A stretch of 10,161 nt of DNA from Candidatus Latescibacterota bacterium (lineage in GTDB: Bacteria > Latescibacterota > MVCY01), in NCBI GenBank assembly GCA_030608245.1, contig JAUWEO010000041.1, positions 1-10,161 of the forward strand, read 5' to 3'. This document shows positions 1-6,512 of this stretch, piece after piece; the stretch's first letter is position 1; the number at the start of each line of letters is the position of its first letter. The translations under genes were made by a program, and so were the position numbers. Under the pieces are notes generated by a model. The model made no database searches, was not told the origin of the DNA, and worked only from the letters and a program-made list of their open reading frames with translations.

Positions 1-1878
1 TGCTTCGGCCCTCCGGATTATCCCCACGAAAAATTGCCCAGAGGGGTGCTCCATCCAAAGCGGATTATGAAAGGAGTGGTAACCGGAGTCAGGGACTACG
101 GAAACCGGATGGGGATACCAACGGCCAACGGCTCTATCTTCTTCGATGAAGGCTACCTCGCCAATCCGTTAGTCTACTGTGGAAATGTAGGTCTCATCCC
201 CAATTGGGCCTGTCAGAAACGGGTGAACCCCGGTGACTTTATAGTCGTAGTGGGCGGCAGAACTGGTCGGGATGGCATTCACGGAGCCACTTTCTCCTCT
301 GGAGAGCTGACCGAAGAGTCGGAAGAAATCTCCAGCGGGGCAGTGCAGATCGGAAATCCCATAATGGAAAAGAAGATGGCTGATACGCTGCTTCAGGCCA
401 GGGACGCAAAGTTGTACAGCGCCATCACCGACTGCGGTGCTGGGGGACTTTCCTCGGCGGTGGGTGAAATGGGAGCCGAGACCGGGGCCGCTGTGGACTT
501 GGAGAAAGTGCCGCTCAAATACAAAGGTCTCAGTTACCCGGAGATCTGGATCTCTGAGGCCCAGGAGAGGATGGTCCTATCTGTGCCCCAGAAGAATCTA
601 AGCCGACTGCTAGAGGTGTTCGCCCGCGAAGATGTCGAGGCTACTGTGATCGGCCAGTTCACCAGTGACAAACGCCTCCGCCTCAAATACCAAGACCACA
701 CTGTGGCCGATCTGGACATGGAGTTTCTCCACCACGGTTTGCCCAGGACCAAAAAGAAGGCTACCTGGGAAAAACCCCGTTTTCCAGAACCCTCTTTCCC
801 CGATCCAGAAGACCTGACCCCTTACTTGGAAAAAATCCTCTCCTCTTGGAATGTATGCAGCAAGGAGTGGGTTATCCGCCAGTATGACCATGAGGTTCAG
901 GGAGGTAGTGTGTTGAAGCCCCTGGTAGGGGTCTCTGCTGACGGTCCTGGTGATGCCTGTATGGTTCGGCCACGGCTGAGTTCTTACCGGGGCATAATTG
1001 TCTCCAACGGCATCAACCCCCGCTACGGTCTCATTGATCCTTACTGGATGGCTGCCTCAGCAATAGACGAAGCCCTCAGACAGATAATTGCCGTGGGAGG
1101 AAACCTAAACCAGGTAGGCCTTCTGGACAACTTCTGCTGGGGGAATCCAGAGAAGCCGAAAAACTTAGGCGCCTTAGTCAGAGCCGCCCAGGCCTGTTAC
1201 CAGATGGCAACGGCATACGAAACCCCGTTCATCTCAGGCAAAGACAGCCTGAACAACGAATATTCCACCGGAGGACGCACCATCTCCATTCCCCCTACTC
1301 TGCTGATCTCCGCTGTGGCAGTTATAGAAGATGTGAGAAAGGCCATCTCTATGGATGTCAAGGAGCCGGGAGACCTATTGTATGTAGTAGGAACCACCAG
1401 AGACGAGATGGGGGCGGGCCATTACTATCTGGTGCGGGGCTGGATAGGAAACCAGGTTCCTACGGTTGATCCCTCCCAAGGAAAGCAGTTGATGGAAAGC
1501 CTGAGCCAGGCGACTGAGTTTGGTCTGGTAAGAGCCTGTCACGACTGCTCTGAAGGGGGAATCGGGGTAGCCTGCGCCGAGATGGCCTTCGCCGGCGACC
1601 TGGGAATGGAGATAGAGCTCAAATCCGTTCCCACCGATGGCCCAATAGAGAGAAACGACACTCTACTTTTCTCTGAGTCCAATAGCCGTTTTATTGTGGA
1701 GGTTCCGCTGGAATATCAAGATAAGTTTGAACAGATAATGTCCGGCTGCTCCTTCAGCCAGATAGGGAAAATAACCAATATAAAAGAGTTCAAGGTGTTC
1801 GGACTTGAGGGCAATGTTGTCCTCTTTGCCGACATAAGGGAGCTTAAAGAAATGTGGCAGAGTCCTTTGAGATGGTGA
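1..1878 (+). CDS. purL: Phosphoribosylformylglycinamidine synthase, large subunit (5' partial)
   Basis: Catalyses the ATP-dependent conversion of FGAR to FGAM in de novo purine synthesis, using ammonia delivered by the PurQ glutaminase; cytoplasmic. The frame is open to base 1 with no plausible start (the first in-frame start-like codon, TTG at 34, lies inside conserved sequence), so the N-terminus is outside the window and 625 residues are visible. Visible landmarks are the GVRDYGNRMGIPT segment (about codons 28-41), the glycine-rich GGRTGRDGIHGA loop (about codons 85-96), LLDNFCWGNP, the phosphate-binding ISGKDSLNNEY segment and the C-terminal CHDCSEGGIGVACAEMAF motif. Together these cover most of the first AIRS-like half and all of the second. 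The wording of the sequence (GVLHPKRIMKGVV) recalls the long PurL form of about 950 residues with a fused PurS-like N-terminus; I cannot verify this from the part present. A flavodoxin and purQ follow directly. The stop is TGA at 1876-1878. Confidence 0.95.
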   Translation, partial: CFGPPDYPHEKLPRGVLHPKRIMKGVVTGVRDYGNRMGIPTANGSIFFDEGYLANPLVYCGNVGLIPNWACQKRVNPGDFIVVVGGRTGRDGIHGATFSSGELTEESEEISSGAVQIGNPIMEKKMADTLLQARDAKLYSAITDCGAGGLSSAVGEMGAETGAAVDLEKVPLKYKGLSYPEIWISEAQERMVLSVPQKNLSRLLEVFAREDVEATVIGQFTSDKRLRLKYQDHTVADLDMEFLHHGLPRTKKKATWEKPRFPEPSFPDPEDLTPYLEKILSSWNVCSKEWVIRQYDHEVQGGSVLKPLVGVSADGPGDACMVRPRLSSYRGIIVSNGINPRYGLIDPYWMAASAIDEALRQIIAVGGNLNQVGLLDNFCWGNPEKPKNLGALVRAAQACYQMATAYETPFISGKDSLNNEYSTGGRTISIPPTLLISAVAVIEDVRKAISMDVKEPGDLLYVVGTTRDEMGAGHYYLVRGWIGNQVPTVDPSQGKQLMESLSQATEFGLVRACHDCSEGGIGVACAEMAFAGDLGMEIELKSVPTDGPIERNDTLLFSESNSRFIVEVPLEYQDKFEQIMSGCSFSQIGKITNIKEFKVFGLEGNVVLFADIRELKEMWQSPLRW

Positions 1879-1896
1879 AAACAGGAGGGCAAGAAG

Positions 1897-2364
1897 ATGA
1901 AGATTCTAATCGCTTACTACTCTGACACCGGCAACACTGAGAAGATTGCCCAGGCTGTAGAAAGACTCCTCAGCGACCAACAGGTCAGCATCGCCAGGGT
2001 GAGACCGGTCAAAGACGGCCTGTTCACCAAGGTGCTCTCCGCCCTGCTTCGAAGAAAACCAGCGGTGGAGGCCGCGGTGACCGATCTGGAGGGATTTGAC
2101 CTGCTGGTCATAGGCGCTCCCATCTGGTGTGGAAGGCCTGCGCCACCGATAAACAGCTACCTCGAGGAACTGCAAAATTGCGCCGGTAAGCGGGCAGTGA
2201 CATTCGTCAGCAGTAGAGTTGGAGGCTACAGAGACTCCTTGACAAAAAAATCGGAGGAAAAGGGGCTACAGGTACTGGAAACTCTGGCTTTTGAAAAGGC
2301 AATCCTTGAGGAAGCAGAGCTTGCCAGGCTAAAAGAAGCGGTGGAGAGATGCCAACAGAAGTGA
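1897..2364 (+). CDS. Flavodoxin-like FMN protein
   Basis: A 155-residue, single-domain flavodoxin fold protein that probably binds FMN and acts as a small cytoplasmic electron carrier or NAD(P)H-dependent flavin reductase. The N-terminus has a beta strand followed by the FMN phosphate loop SDTGNT (residues 9-14). A second flavin-contact segment, GAPIWCGRPAPPI (about 73-85), and a third, FVSSRVGGY (about 103-111), are in the expected order. Its length is typical of short-chain flavodoxins. AGGAGGG (1883-1889) lies 7 nt before the ATG, 18 nt after the purL stop, and the 3' end overlaps purQ. It is therefore built into the purine operon although FGAM synthase uses no flavin. The partner and electron donor are unknown. 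The family call is secure; the role is not. Confidence 0.88.
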   Translation: MKILIAYYSDTGNTEKIAQAVERLLSDQQVSIARVRPVKDGLFTKVLSALLRRKPAVEAAVTDLEGFDLLVIGAPIWCGRPAPPINSYLEELQNCAGKRAVTFVSSRVGGYRDSLTKKSEEKGLQVLETLAFEKAILEEAELARLKEAVERCQQK

Positions 2365-3146
2365 AAGTTATAGTGTTGAGGGCTGCTGGAACAAACTGTG
2401 ACTACGAGACCTGCTATGCATTTCGCCGGGCAGGGGCAGCCGTTGAGTTGGTGCATGTGAACCAACTGATCCGGGAGGAGAAAAAAATCTCCTCCTACCA
2501 GATCCTGACTATTCCCGGTGGGTTCACCTATGGGGATGACATTGAGGCGGGAAAGGTATTGGCAAACGAGTTGAAATACAAGCTGAACGATCAGCTTCAG
2601 GAATTCATTGGGCGAGGCAAGTTGGTCATCGGCATCTGTAATGGTTTTCAAGTGCTGGTCAAGACGGGCTTGTTACCTGCGGTTACCGGCACAGCCGACC
2701 TCCAAGAGGCAACCCTCAGCGGCAACGACTCAGGGAAGTTTGAGGACAGATGGGTCTATTTGCAACCCTTCAATGCTGACAAGTGCGTCTTTACCAGAAG
2801 GATCAAGGAGACAATTTACCTGCCAGTGGCTCACGCTGAGGGCAAGTTTGTTCCTCGAGACCAAACAATTCTTCAGAAGCTAAAGGAACGCGGACAGATT
2901 ATCTTTCGCTATGCTGGACCTAATGGCAACGCTGGGGACTACCCCTGGAACCCAAATGGTTCTGTAGATGGTATCGCCGGCATCTGTGACCCCACCGGAA
3001 GGGTATTGGGACTGATGCCCCATCCAGAAAGGCACATCGACCCTGTTCAACATCCCCGCTGGACACGGGAAGGGCTCAAAGTCAAAGGCGATGGTATGCT
3101 CCTGTTTGAAAACGCAGTGAGGTACATCGAAGAGGAATACGATTAG
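2349..3146 (+). CDS. purQ: Phosphoribosylformylglycinamidine synthase, glutaminase subunit
   Basis: Class I glutamine amidotransferase that hydrolyses glutamine and passes ammonia to PurL. Of 265 residues, the N-terminal KVIVLRAAGTNCD and PGGFTYGDD (about 56-64) are PurQ signatures. The catalytic triad is visible as Cys97 in GICNGFQ and His225/Glu227 in MPHPERH. The length is slightly above the 225-260 usual for free PurQ. Start choice is open. ATG at 2349 has GGAG only 2 nt away. GTG at 2361 overlaps the flavodoxin stop as GTGA, puts GGAGAG 12 nt upstream and would give the canonical start MKVIVLRAAGTNCD; this alternative protein has 261 residues. Either start implies translational coupling to the flavodoxin gene. 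No clear terminator follows the TAG stop. Confidence 0.95.
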   Translation: MPTEVKVIVLRAAGTNCDYETCYAFRRAGAAVELVHVNQLIREEKKISSYQILTIPGGFTYGDDIEAGKVLANELKYKLNDQLQEFIGRGKLVIGICNGFQVLVKTGLLPAVTGTADLQEATLSGNDSGKFEDRWVYLQPFNADKCVFTRRIKETIYLPVAHAEGKFVPRDQTILQKLKERGQIIFRYAGPNGNAGDYPWNPNGSVDGIAGICDPTGRVLGLMPHPERHIDPVQHPRWTREGLKVKGDGMLLFENAVRYIEEEYD

Positions 3147-3368
3147 GTGATTTTGATGCTCAACTGGGTATCCCTGCGCACCGAAATATTGAATTTTCAT
3201 CTGTCTGCGTAGATAGGCAACGCGACAAATAAGCACGGACGACGATGTCCTCGGAAATCCATCCAAGTATTTTTCCACAGAATCTGTCAGTATATCTGCT
3301 TGAATTCTACCCAGTATCCCCCAAGAATATTTTGTTACTGGAAGCAGCAAACAATCTGCATTTTTCAA

Positions 3369-3479
3369 GTCATTCCGAGTGGAGCCCATTCGCTTCGCTC
3401 AGGGCAGGCTCCGCGGAATCGAGGAATCTGTTTCAGGCGAAATCGGATTTCTCCATTCACTTCGTTCGGTCGAAATGAC
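3369..3479. repeat. MITE/REP-like repeat with inverted ends
   Basis: A 111-bp element that begins GTCATTCCGAG and ends with the complement of GTCATTTCGAC, so its termini form an imperfect inverted repeat (GTCATT-C/T-CGA). Its interior has the GAATC, TTCGCTTCGCTC and CACTTCGTTCGG words typical of the dispersed 'GTCATTCCGAG...GAGGAATCT' repeats found in many environmental bacterial genomes; that comparison is from memory. It has no transposase and no obvious target-site duplication, so any movement would have needed enzymes from elsewhere. It produces spurious open frames on both strands. Confidence 0.72.
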
Positions 3480-3503
3480 AGTTGGAATTGTAAACAATAT
3501 AAT
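3475..3503 (+). promoter_or_regulatory. Predicted sigma-70 promoter for the URO-D operon
   Basis: The -35 box ATGACA (3475-3480) matches TTGACA at 5 of 6 bases. The -10 box TATAAT (3498-3503) is perfect, and the spacer is the ideal 17 bp. Transcription should start near 3510 and give a leader of about 130 nt before the ATG at 3642. The first five bases of the -35 box are the terminal bases of the 111-bp repeat. Confidence 0.6.
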
Positions 3504-3641
3504 GCTCTCCATAGTAAGACATTGATTCCCCCGTAAGAATCCCCTAAAGCTGATTTCACCGCAAAGGTCAAGAATACAAAAGTGAAAGCGAACCCTTGAA
3601 AACGCTGAACAGACTGGTTGCACTAATGGGAGTTGTAAGCT

Positions 3642-4718
3642 ATGAAAAATCTGAGTCCTGAGCAAGTACTCAAGGCACTGAACTTCCAACCGCCTGACCG
3701 CGTCCCACACTATGATCTATTCTTAGACGGATTTATAGAAAAGTGGAAAATAGAAAAAAAAACCGACCCAGGGACTGAAATAGATGATTATTATGACAAT
3801 GATATATTTATCTCCAAGGTGCCGGATGAAGCCTGGCCTAGTAAGGCTGGAATCCTAAAAAAGGAAGGCACTTATGTTATATATCGGGACAGCTGGGGGA
3901 TGGTTCAACGACAGCTAAGTGACGCACATGGTGAACTGCGCGATGGCTACGCTGGCCAGGAGTTGGAGGTTGCCTGCAAAGAAAAGATTGATCCAGACAG
4001 GCTGGAATTTGAATCCCCTCACGCAGATTACCGGCACAAGGAAACAAGTGCCAATGTCAAAAAATATAGCGACCGATATGCTATTTTCTGCAAAGTTGGC
4101 GGGCCATATTCGCGTACTTCCAGACTGCGAGGGACCGAACAGTTCTTGATAGACATTGCGGAAGATCCAGAATATGCCAAAGCCCTTGTCGAAAAAGTCA
4201 CCGACCATATAACTATGGTGGGCCTGGAGCACTTGAGAAGGGACGATTTCACCTCCAGTGGAATATGGATTTTCGATGATATAGCCGATAACAATGGCTT
4301 GATTATGGGACCACGCCATTATGAACACATATTTTATCCCAGCCTTGTGAAAATGGTGCAGGCATTCAAGGAGGCGGGCGTCAGCAAAGTGCTTATGCAT
4401 TCAGATGGCAATATCGAGTCCGTTCTGGATATGTTTATAGAAGCTGGAATAGATGGCATTAACCCCGTCGAGCCCAAAGCAGCCATGGACATAGTAAAAT
4501 TGCGAAAAAAGTATGGCGGCAGACTATCGTTCATAGGTGGTATGTGCAATTCATTCGTCCTGCCAAAAGGCAGCAAGGAAGAGATAACAAAGCAAGTGCG
4601 GATGATTGTCGAGCTGGGAAAAGAGGGGGGAGTAATATTTGGTTCTCACTCAATCGGAGCTGATGTTCCCATTGAAAACTATGATTTGGCAATCAGGATT
4701 TATAGGGAAATCAGATAG
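3642..4718 (+). CDS. URO-D superfamily protein (uroporphyrinogen decarboxylase / corrinoid methyltransferase-like)
   Basis: A cytoplasmic TIM-barrel protein of 358 residues in the family that includes haem-pathway UroD and the MtaA/MtbA/CmuA methyltransferases. Family features are the N-terminal PPDRVPHYD (17-25), the core DDIADNNGLIMGP (212-224), HSDGNIESVLDMFIEAGIDGINPVEP (253-278), FIGGMCN (297-303) and GSHSIGADVPIEN (334-346) near the end. It lacks the RQAGR motif of true haem UroD. The HxC...C zinc triad of MtaA/MtbA also seems absent: Asp255 stands where the first Cys would be and His336 where the last would be. No corrinoid protein gene is nearby. GGGAG (3628-3632) lies 9 nt before the ATG. 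It is probably cotranscribed with the aldolase gene 63 nt downstream. The superfamily call is firm; substrate and reaction are unknown. Confidence 0.85.
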   Translation: MKNLSPEQVLKALNFQPPDRVPHYDLFLDGFIEKWKIEKKTDPGTEIDDYYDNDIFISKVPDEAWPSKAGILKKEGTYVIYRDSWGMVQRQLSDAHGELRDGYAGQELEVACKEKIDPDRLEFESPHADYRHKETSANVKKYSDRYAIFCKVGGPYSRTSRLRGTEQFLIDIAEDPEYAKALVEKVTDHITMVGLEHLRRDDFTSSGIWIFDDIADNNGLIMGPRHYEHIFYPSLVKMVQAFKEAGVSKVLMHSDGNIESVLDMFIEAGIDGINPVEPKAAMDIVKLRKKYGGRLSFIGGMCNSFVLPKGSKEEITKQVRMIVELGKEGGVIFGSHSIGADVPIENYDLAIRIYREIR

Positions 4719-4765
4719 TCAGAATTTGACGCTTGGGTGAGTCGCAAACAAAGTGTATTTCCTAC

Positions 4766-4774
4766 AGGAGGGGG
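4766..4774 (+). promoter_or_regulatory. Strong ribosome binding site deciding the aldolase start
   Basis: AGGAGGGGG sits 7 nt before ATG 4782. It makes this start far better than the upstream in-frame GTG at 4737, which would place the SD sequence inside the coding region and add 15 residues unlike the family. Confidence 0.85.
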
Positions 4775-4781
4775 ACAGCAC

Positions 4782-5564
4782 ATGAACATTGTTAGAAAGG
4801 CATTACGCGAGCGTAGGGTAACAATTGGCAGTTGGCTGCAAATCGGCCATCCTGCCTCAGCAGAACTTCTGGATGGTGTGGGGTTTGACTGGTTGGCCAT
4901 TGATTGTGAGCACGGAATAATCGATCTCGAAACCGCAGCCGCTATGATGCGGGCGATGAATCGAGCTATTCCACTTGTGAGGGTGTCAGAGAACAGCACC
5001 ATTTCTATTCGTCGAGCGCTTGATGCGGGCGCTATGGGGGTAATTGTCCCAATGGTGAACACTCCAGAAGAGGCAAGGCGAGCAGTCAAGGCAGCGAAAT
5101 ATGCCCCCACTGGGGAACGTGGCTTTGGCTACTGCAGGGCCAATGCCTACGGATACAACTTTGATGATTATGTGGAACGAGCCAATGATGAAATAGCTGT
5201 AGTTGTCCAGATAGAACATACACAGGCGGCCCAGAATATAAAACAGATCCTCCGAGTTGAAGGAATCGATGGCATTTTGGTGGGTCCGTATGATCTCACC
5301 GGGGCAATGGGGATACCCGGACAATTAGAGAATCCTAAGGTAAAGGAAATTCTTGACCGAATTCTGGAAGCTTGTCTTGAAGCTGGGAAATCAGCGGGCA
5401 TTCACGATGTAAGACCAACACGCGATTCGGTGTCACATCTCATAGAAAGAGGATTTACCTTCCTGGCCATCGGTGTCGACATGGTATTTATGCAGACAGC
5501 CGCTCAGAATATTATTGAATTCGCCCGGGAGACTGGCAACGACAGGATGGACAAGAGACAATAA
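4782..5564 (+). CDS. HpcH/HpaI family class II aldolase
   Basis: A metal-dependent pyruvate/2-oxoacid aldolase of the HpaI/GarL type, which cleaves or joins 2-keto-hydroxy acids; cytoplasmic. The 260 residues begin NIVRKALRERRVTIGSWLQI, the usual family opening. Catalytic positions line up in order with those of E. coli HpaI: DCEHG with His44, Arg67 (PLVRV), Gln143 and metal ligand Glu145 (VQIEH), and metal ligand Asp171 in VGPYDLT. The GERGFGYCRAN segment (111-121) is also typical. All key residues are present, so the enzyme should be active. The actual substrate (hydroxy-heptanedioate, dehydro-deoxy-glucarate, rhamnonate-type or another) cannot be read from the sequence. It lies between a URO-D-like gene and an unknown gene in one direction, which suggests a shared catabolic task. 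Confidence 0.92.
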   Translation: MNIVRKALRERRVTIGSWLQIGHPASAELLDGVGFDWLAIDCEHGIIDLETAAAMMRAMNRAIPLVRVSENSTISIRRALDAGAMGVIVPMVNTPEEARRAVKAAKYAPTGERGFGYCRANAYGYNFDDYVERANDEIAVVVQIEHTQAAQNIKQILRVEGIDGILVGPYDLTGAMGIPGQLENPKVKEILDRILEACLEAGKSAGIHDVRPTRDSVSHLIERGFTFLAIGVDMVFMQTAAQNIIEFARETGNDRMDKRQ

Positions 5565-5678
5565 AATAATGAAGGAGGCATCTATACAATAATTGAGCCT
5601 GTGGGACCAAGGGTCTGCATTATGGATGTTACGGAGATGTTTCTTGTGCAACAATAACAAGATAGGAGGATAAAAAAC
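5565..5678 (+). other. Spacer with an orphan SD site and possible micro-ORF or gene remnant
   Basis: The 114 nt between the aldolase and the 248-residue gene hold AAGGAGG (5572-5578), a full SD sequence with no ATG/GTG/TTG 5-10 nt after it. A frame from ATA at 5589 reads IEPVGPRVCIMDVTEMFLVQQ in part and stops at TAA (5655-5657). Its only canonical start is an internal ATG at 5622, giving 11 residues. In another frame TTG 5593 opens 26 codons ending at the next gene's SD. None is convincing as a gene. A decayed or truncated gene, or a leader peptide, would explain the unused SD. Confidence 0.35.
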
Positions 5679-6425
5679 ATGCCTAAGAAAAGTGACAAAC
5701 AGGATATCGAGGTTGCTTCTTATACTATACCGGGTAACATAAAGGTTTATCGTTCTCCTCAAGATGACGATCAATTGGGTGAATTACGGGAGGTGGAGAT
5801 TTTTGAAACAGAACACCATGTTTATACAGCTCCCTTCCGATACAAGAATGTCAAAATAGACGGCTGGTTGGAAGTTGGCACTGCTAAGGGGGTGGAGCTT
5901 CTCGCTGATGTGGGGAGTATAACAATCGTAGAGGAAAAGCCCATCATTTCAGTGACGGTAGTGGGCTCAGGATGCTCGGGTCGGAACTACAACATCGTCG
6001 AGTGGTGGGGTCCTGGCGAAAAACTTACGGACCGCAAAACTCGAGCTCCGCAATTGATCAAGAGGCAAAGAATCGACAACCTGAAGGGACAGCATGACGC
6101 TTGGACTCAAAGTGCTTTGACGCAAGAACCGCCAGAATTCGAATCCGTAGAAGAGGCCAGGGAATACATCAAAAATATCCAAAAGTGGGTTTACAATATG
6201 ACCAGTGGATACTATATGCCCGGCAGTCTGATGAGTGGACTATACGAGAATACAGCCTACTTCAGGATTGGAGATACATCCCGCCCCAAGCATATTCCCC
6301 ATAAGGTAGTCATTCGTGGCGGCGGTTTGGACTATGAAGACCCTGGAACTGAGATAGTACGCTATCCGGCAGACTATACCTTCAGGTTGATCGATATTGT
6401 AGTGAAAAGACCTCTATCTGAATGA
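5679..6425 (+). CDS. Conserved-looking protein of unknown function
   Basis: I do not recognise this 248-residue protein. AGGAGG lies about 9 nt before the ATG, and codon use looks like that of its neighbours, so it is a real gene. It has no signal peptide and no membrane segment. The first 95 residues look rich in beta strands (for example VEIFETEHHVYTAPFRY at 39-55 and SITIVEEKPIISVTVVGSG at 80-98). One cysteine (Cys99) lies in GSGCSGRNY. A polar middle with WWGPGEK (109-115) and an acidic helix EPPEFESVEEAREYIKNIQK (150-169) follows. An aromatic/glycine stretch, MTSGYYMPGSLMSGLYENTAYF (174-195), precedes a beta-rich end. I see no nucleotide-binding loop, metal-site motif or repeat. Its position after the URO-D-like and aldolase genes suggests it serves the same pathway, perhaps as an enzyme with a new fold variant or a binding protein; this is inference only. 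Confidence 0.75.
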   Translation: MPKKSDKQDIEVASYTIPGNIKVYRSPQDDDQLGELREVEIFETEHHVYTAPFRYKNVKIDGWLEVGTAKGVELLADVGSITIVEEKPIISVTVVGSGCSGRNYNIVEWWGPGEKLTDRKTRAPQLIKRQRIDNLKGQHDAWTQSALTQEPPEFESVEEAREYIKNIQKWVYNMTSGYYMPGSLMSGLYENTAYFRIGDTSRPKHIPHKVVIRGGGLDYEDPGTEIVRYPADYTFRLIDIVVKRPLSE

Positions 6426-6512
6426 ATACCTGATATAAATCAAAAAGAGTTTATGGAACAATGCGATTTTGACCTCTTACGAATGGCATTGACCTTGATT
6501 CAGAGATATCCA

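Larger units (their letters stand above)
3147..3641. other. Gene-free spacer between purQ and the URO-D operon
   Basis: About 495 bases without a believable gene. The short open frames here run through the repeat element and show no coding character. The first 220 bases (3147-3368) hold nothing I recognise; GCGT/ACGC pairing near 3207-3225 is too weak to call a terminator. The rest holds the inverted-ended repeat at 3369-3479, a sigma-70-like promoter at 3475-3503 and an apparent leader of about 130 nt before the next start codon. I recognised no riboswitch in this leader. Confidence 0.7.

Noticed and set aside
3203..3226. Terminator after purQ
   Set aside because: The GCGT/ACGC pairing is only 4 bp and no T tract follows.
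3369..3479. CRISPR repeat or att site
   Set aside because: There is a single element with inverted ends, no repeat-spacer periodicity, no cas genes, and no integrase or tRNA nearby.
3245..3710. Several short open frames on both strands around the repeat
   Set aside because: They run through the inverted-ended repeat, have no SD and give translations typical of repeat read-through (for example SEWRNPIS).
4737..4781. Upstream GTG start for the aldolase
   Set aside because: The strong SD at 4766-4774 and family alignment place the start at ATG 4782.
6426..6512. Bidirectional terminator between the convergent genes
   Set aside because: Only a 5-bp AAGAG/CTCTT pairing with a long loop is visible; this is too weak.
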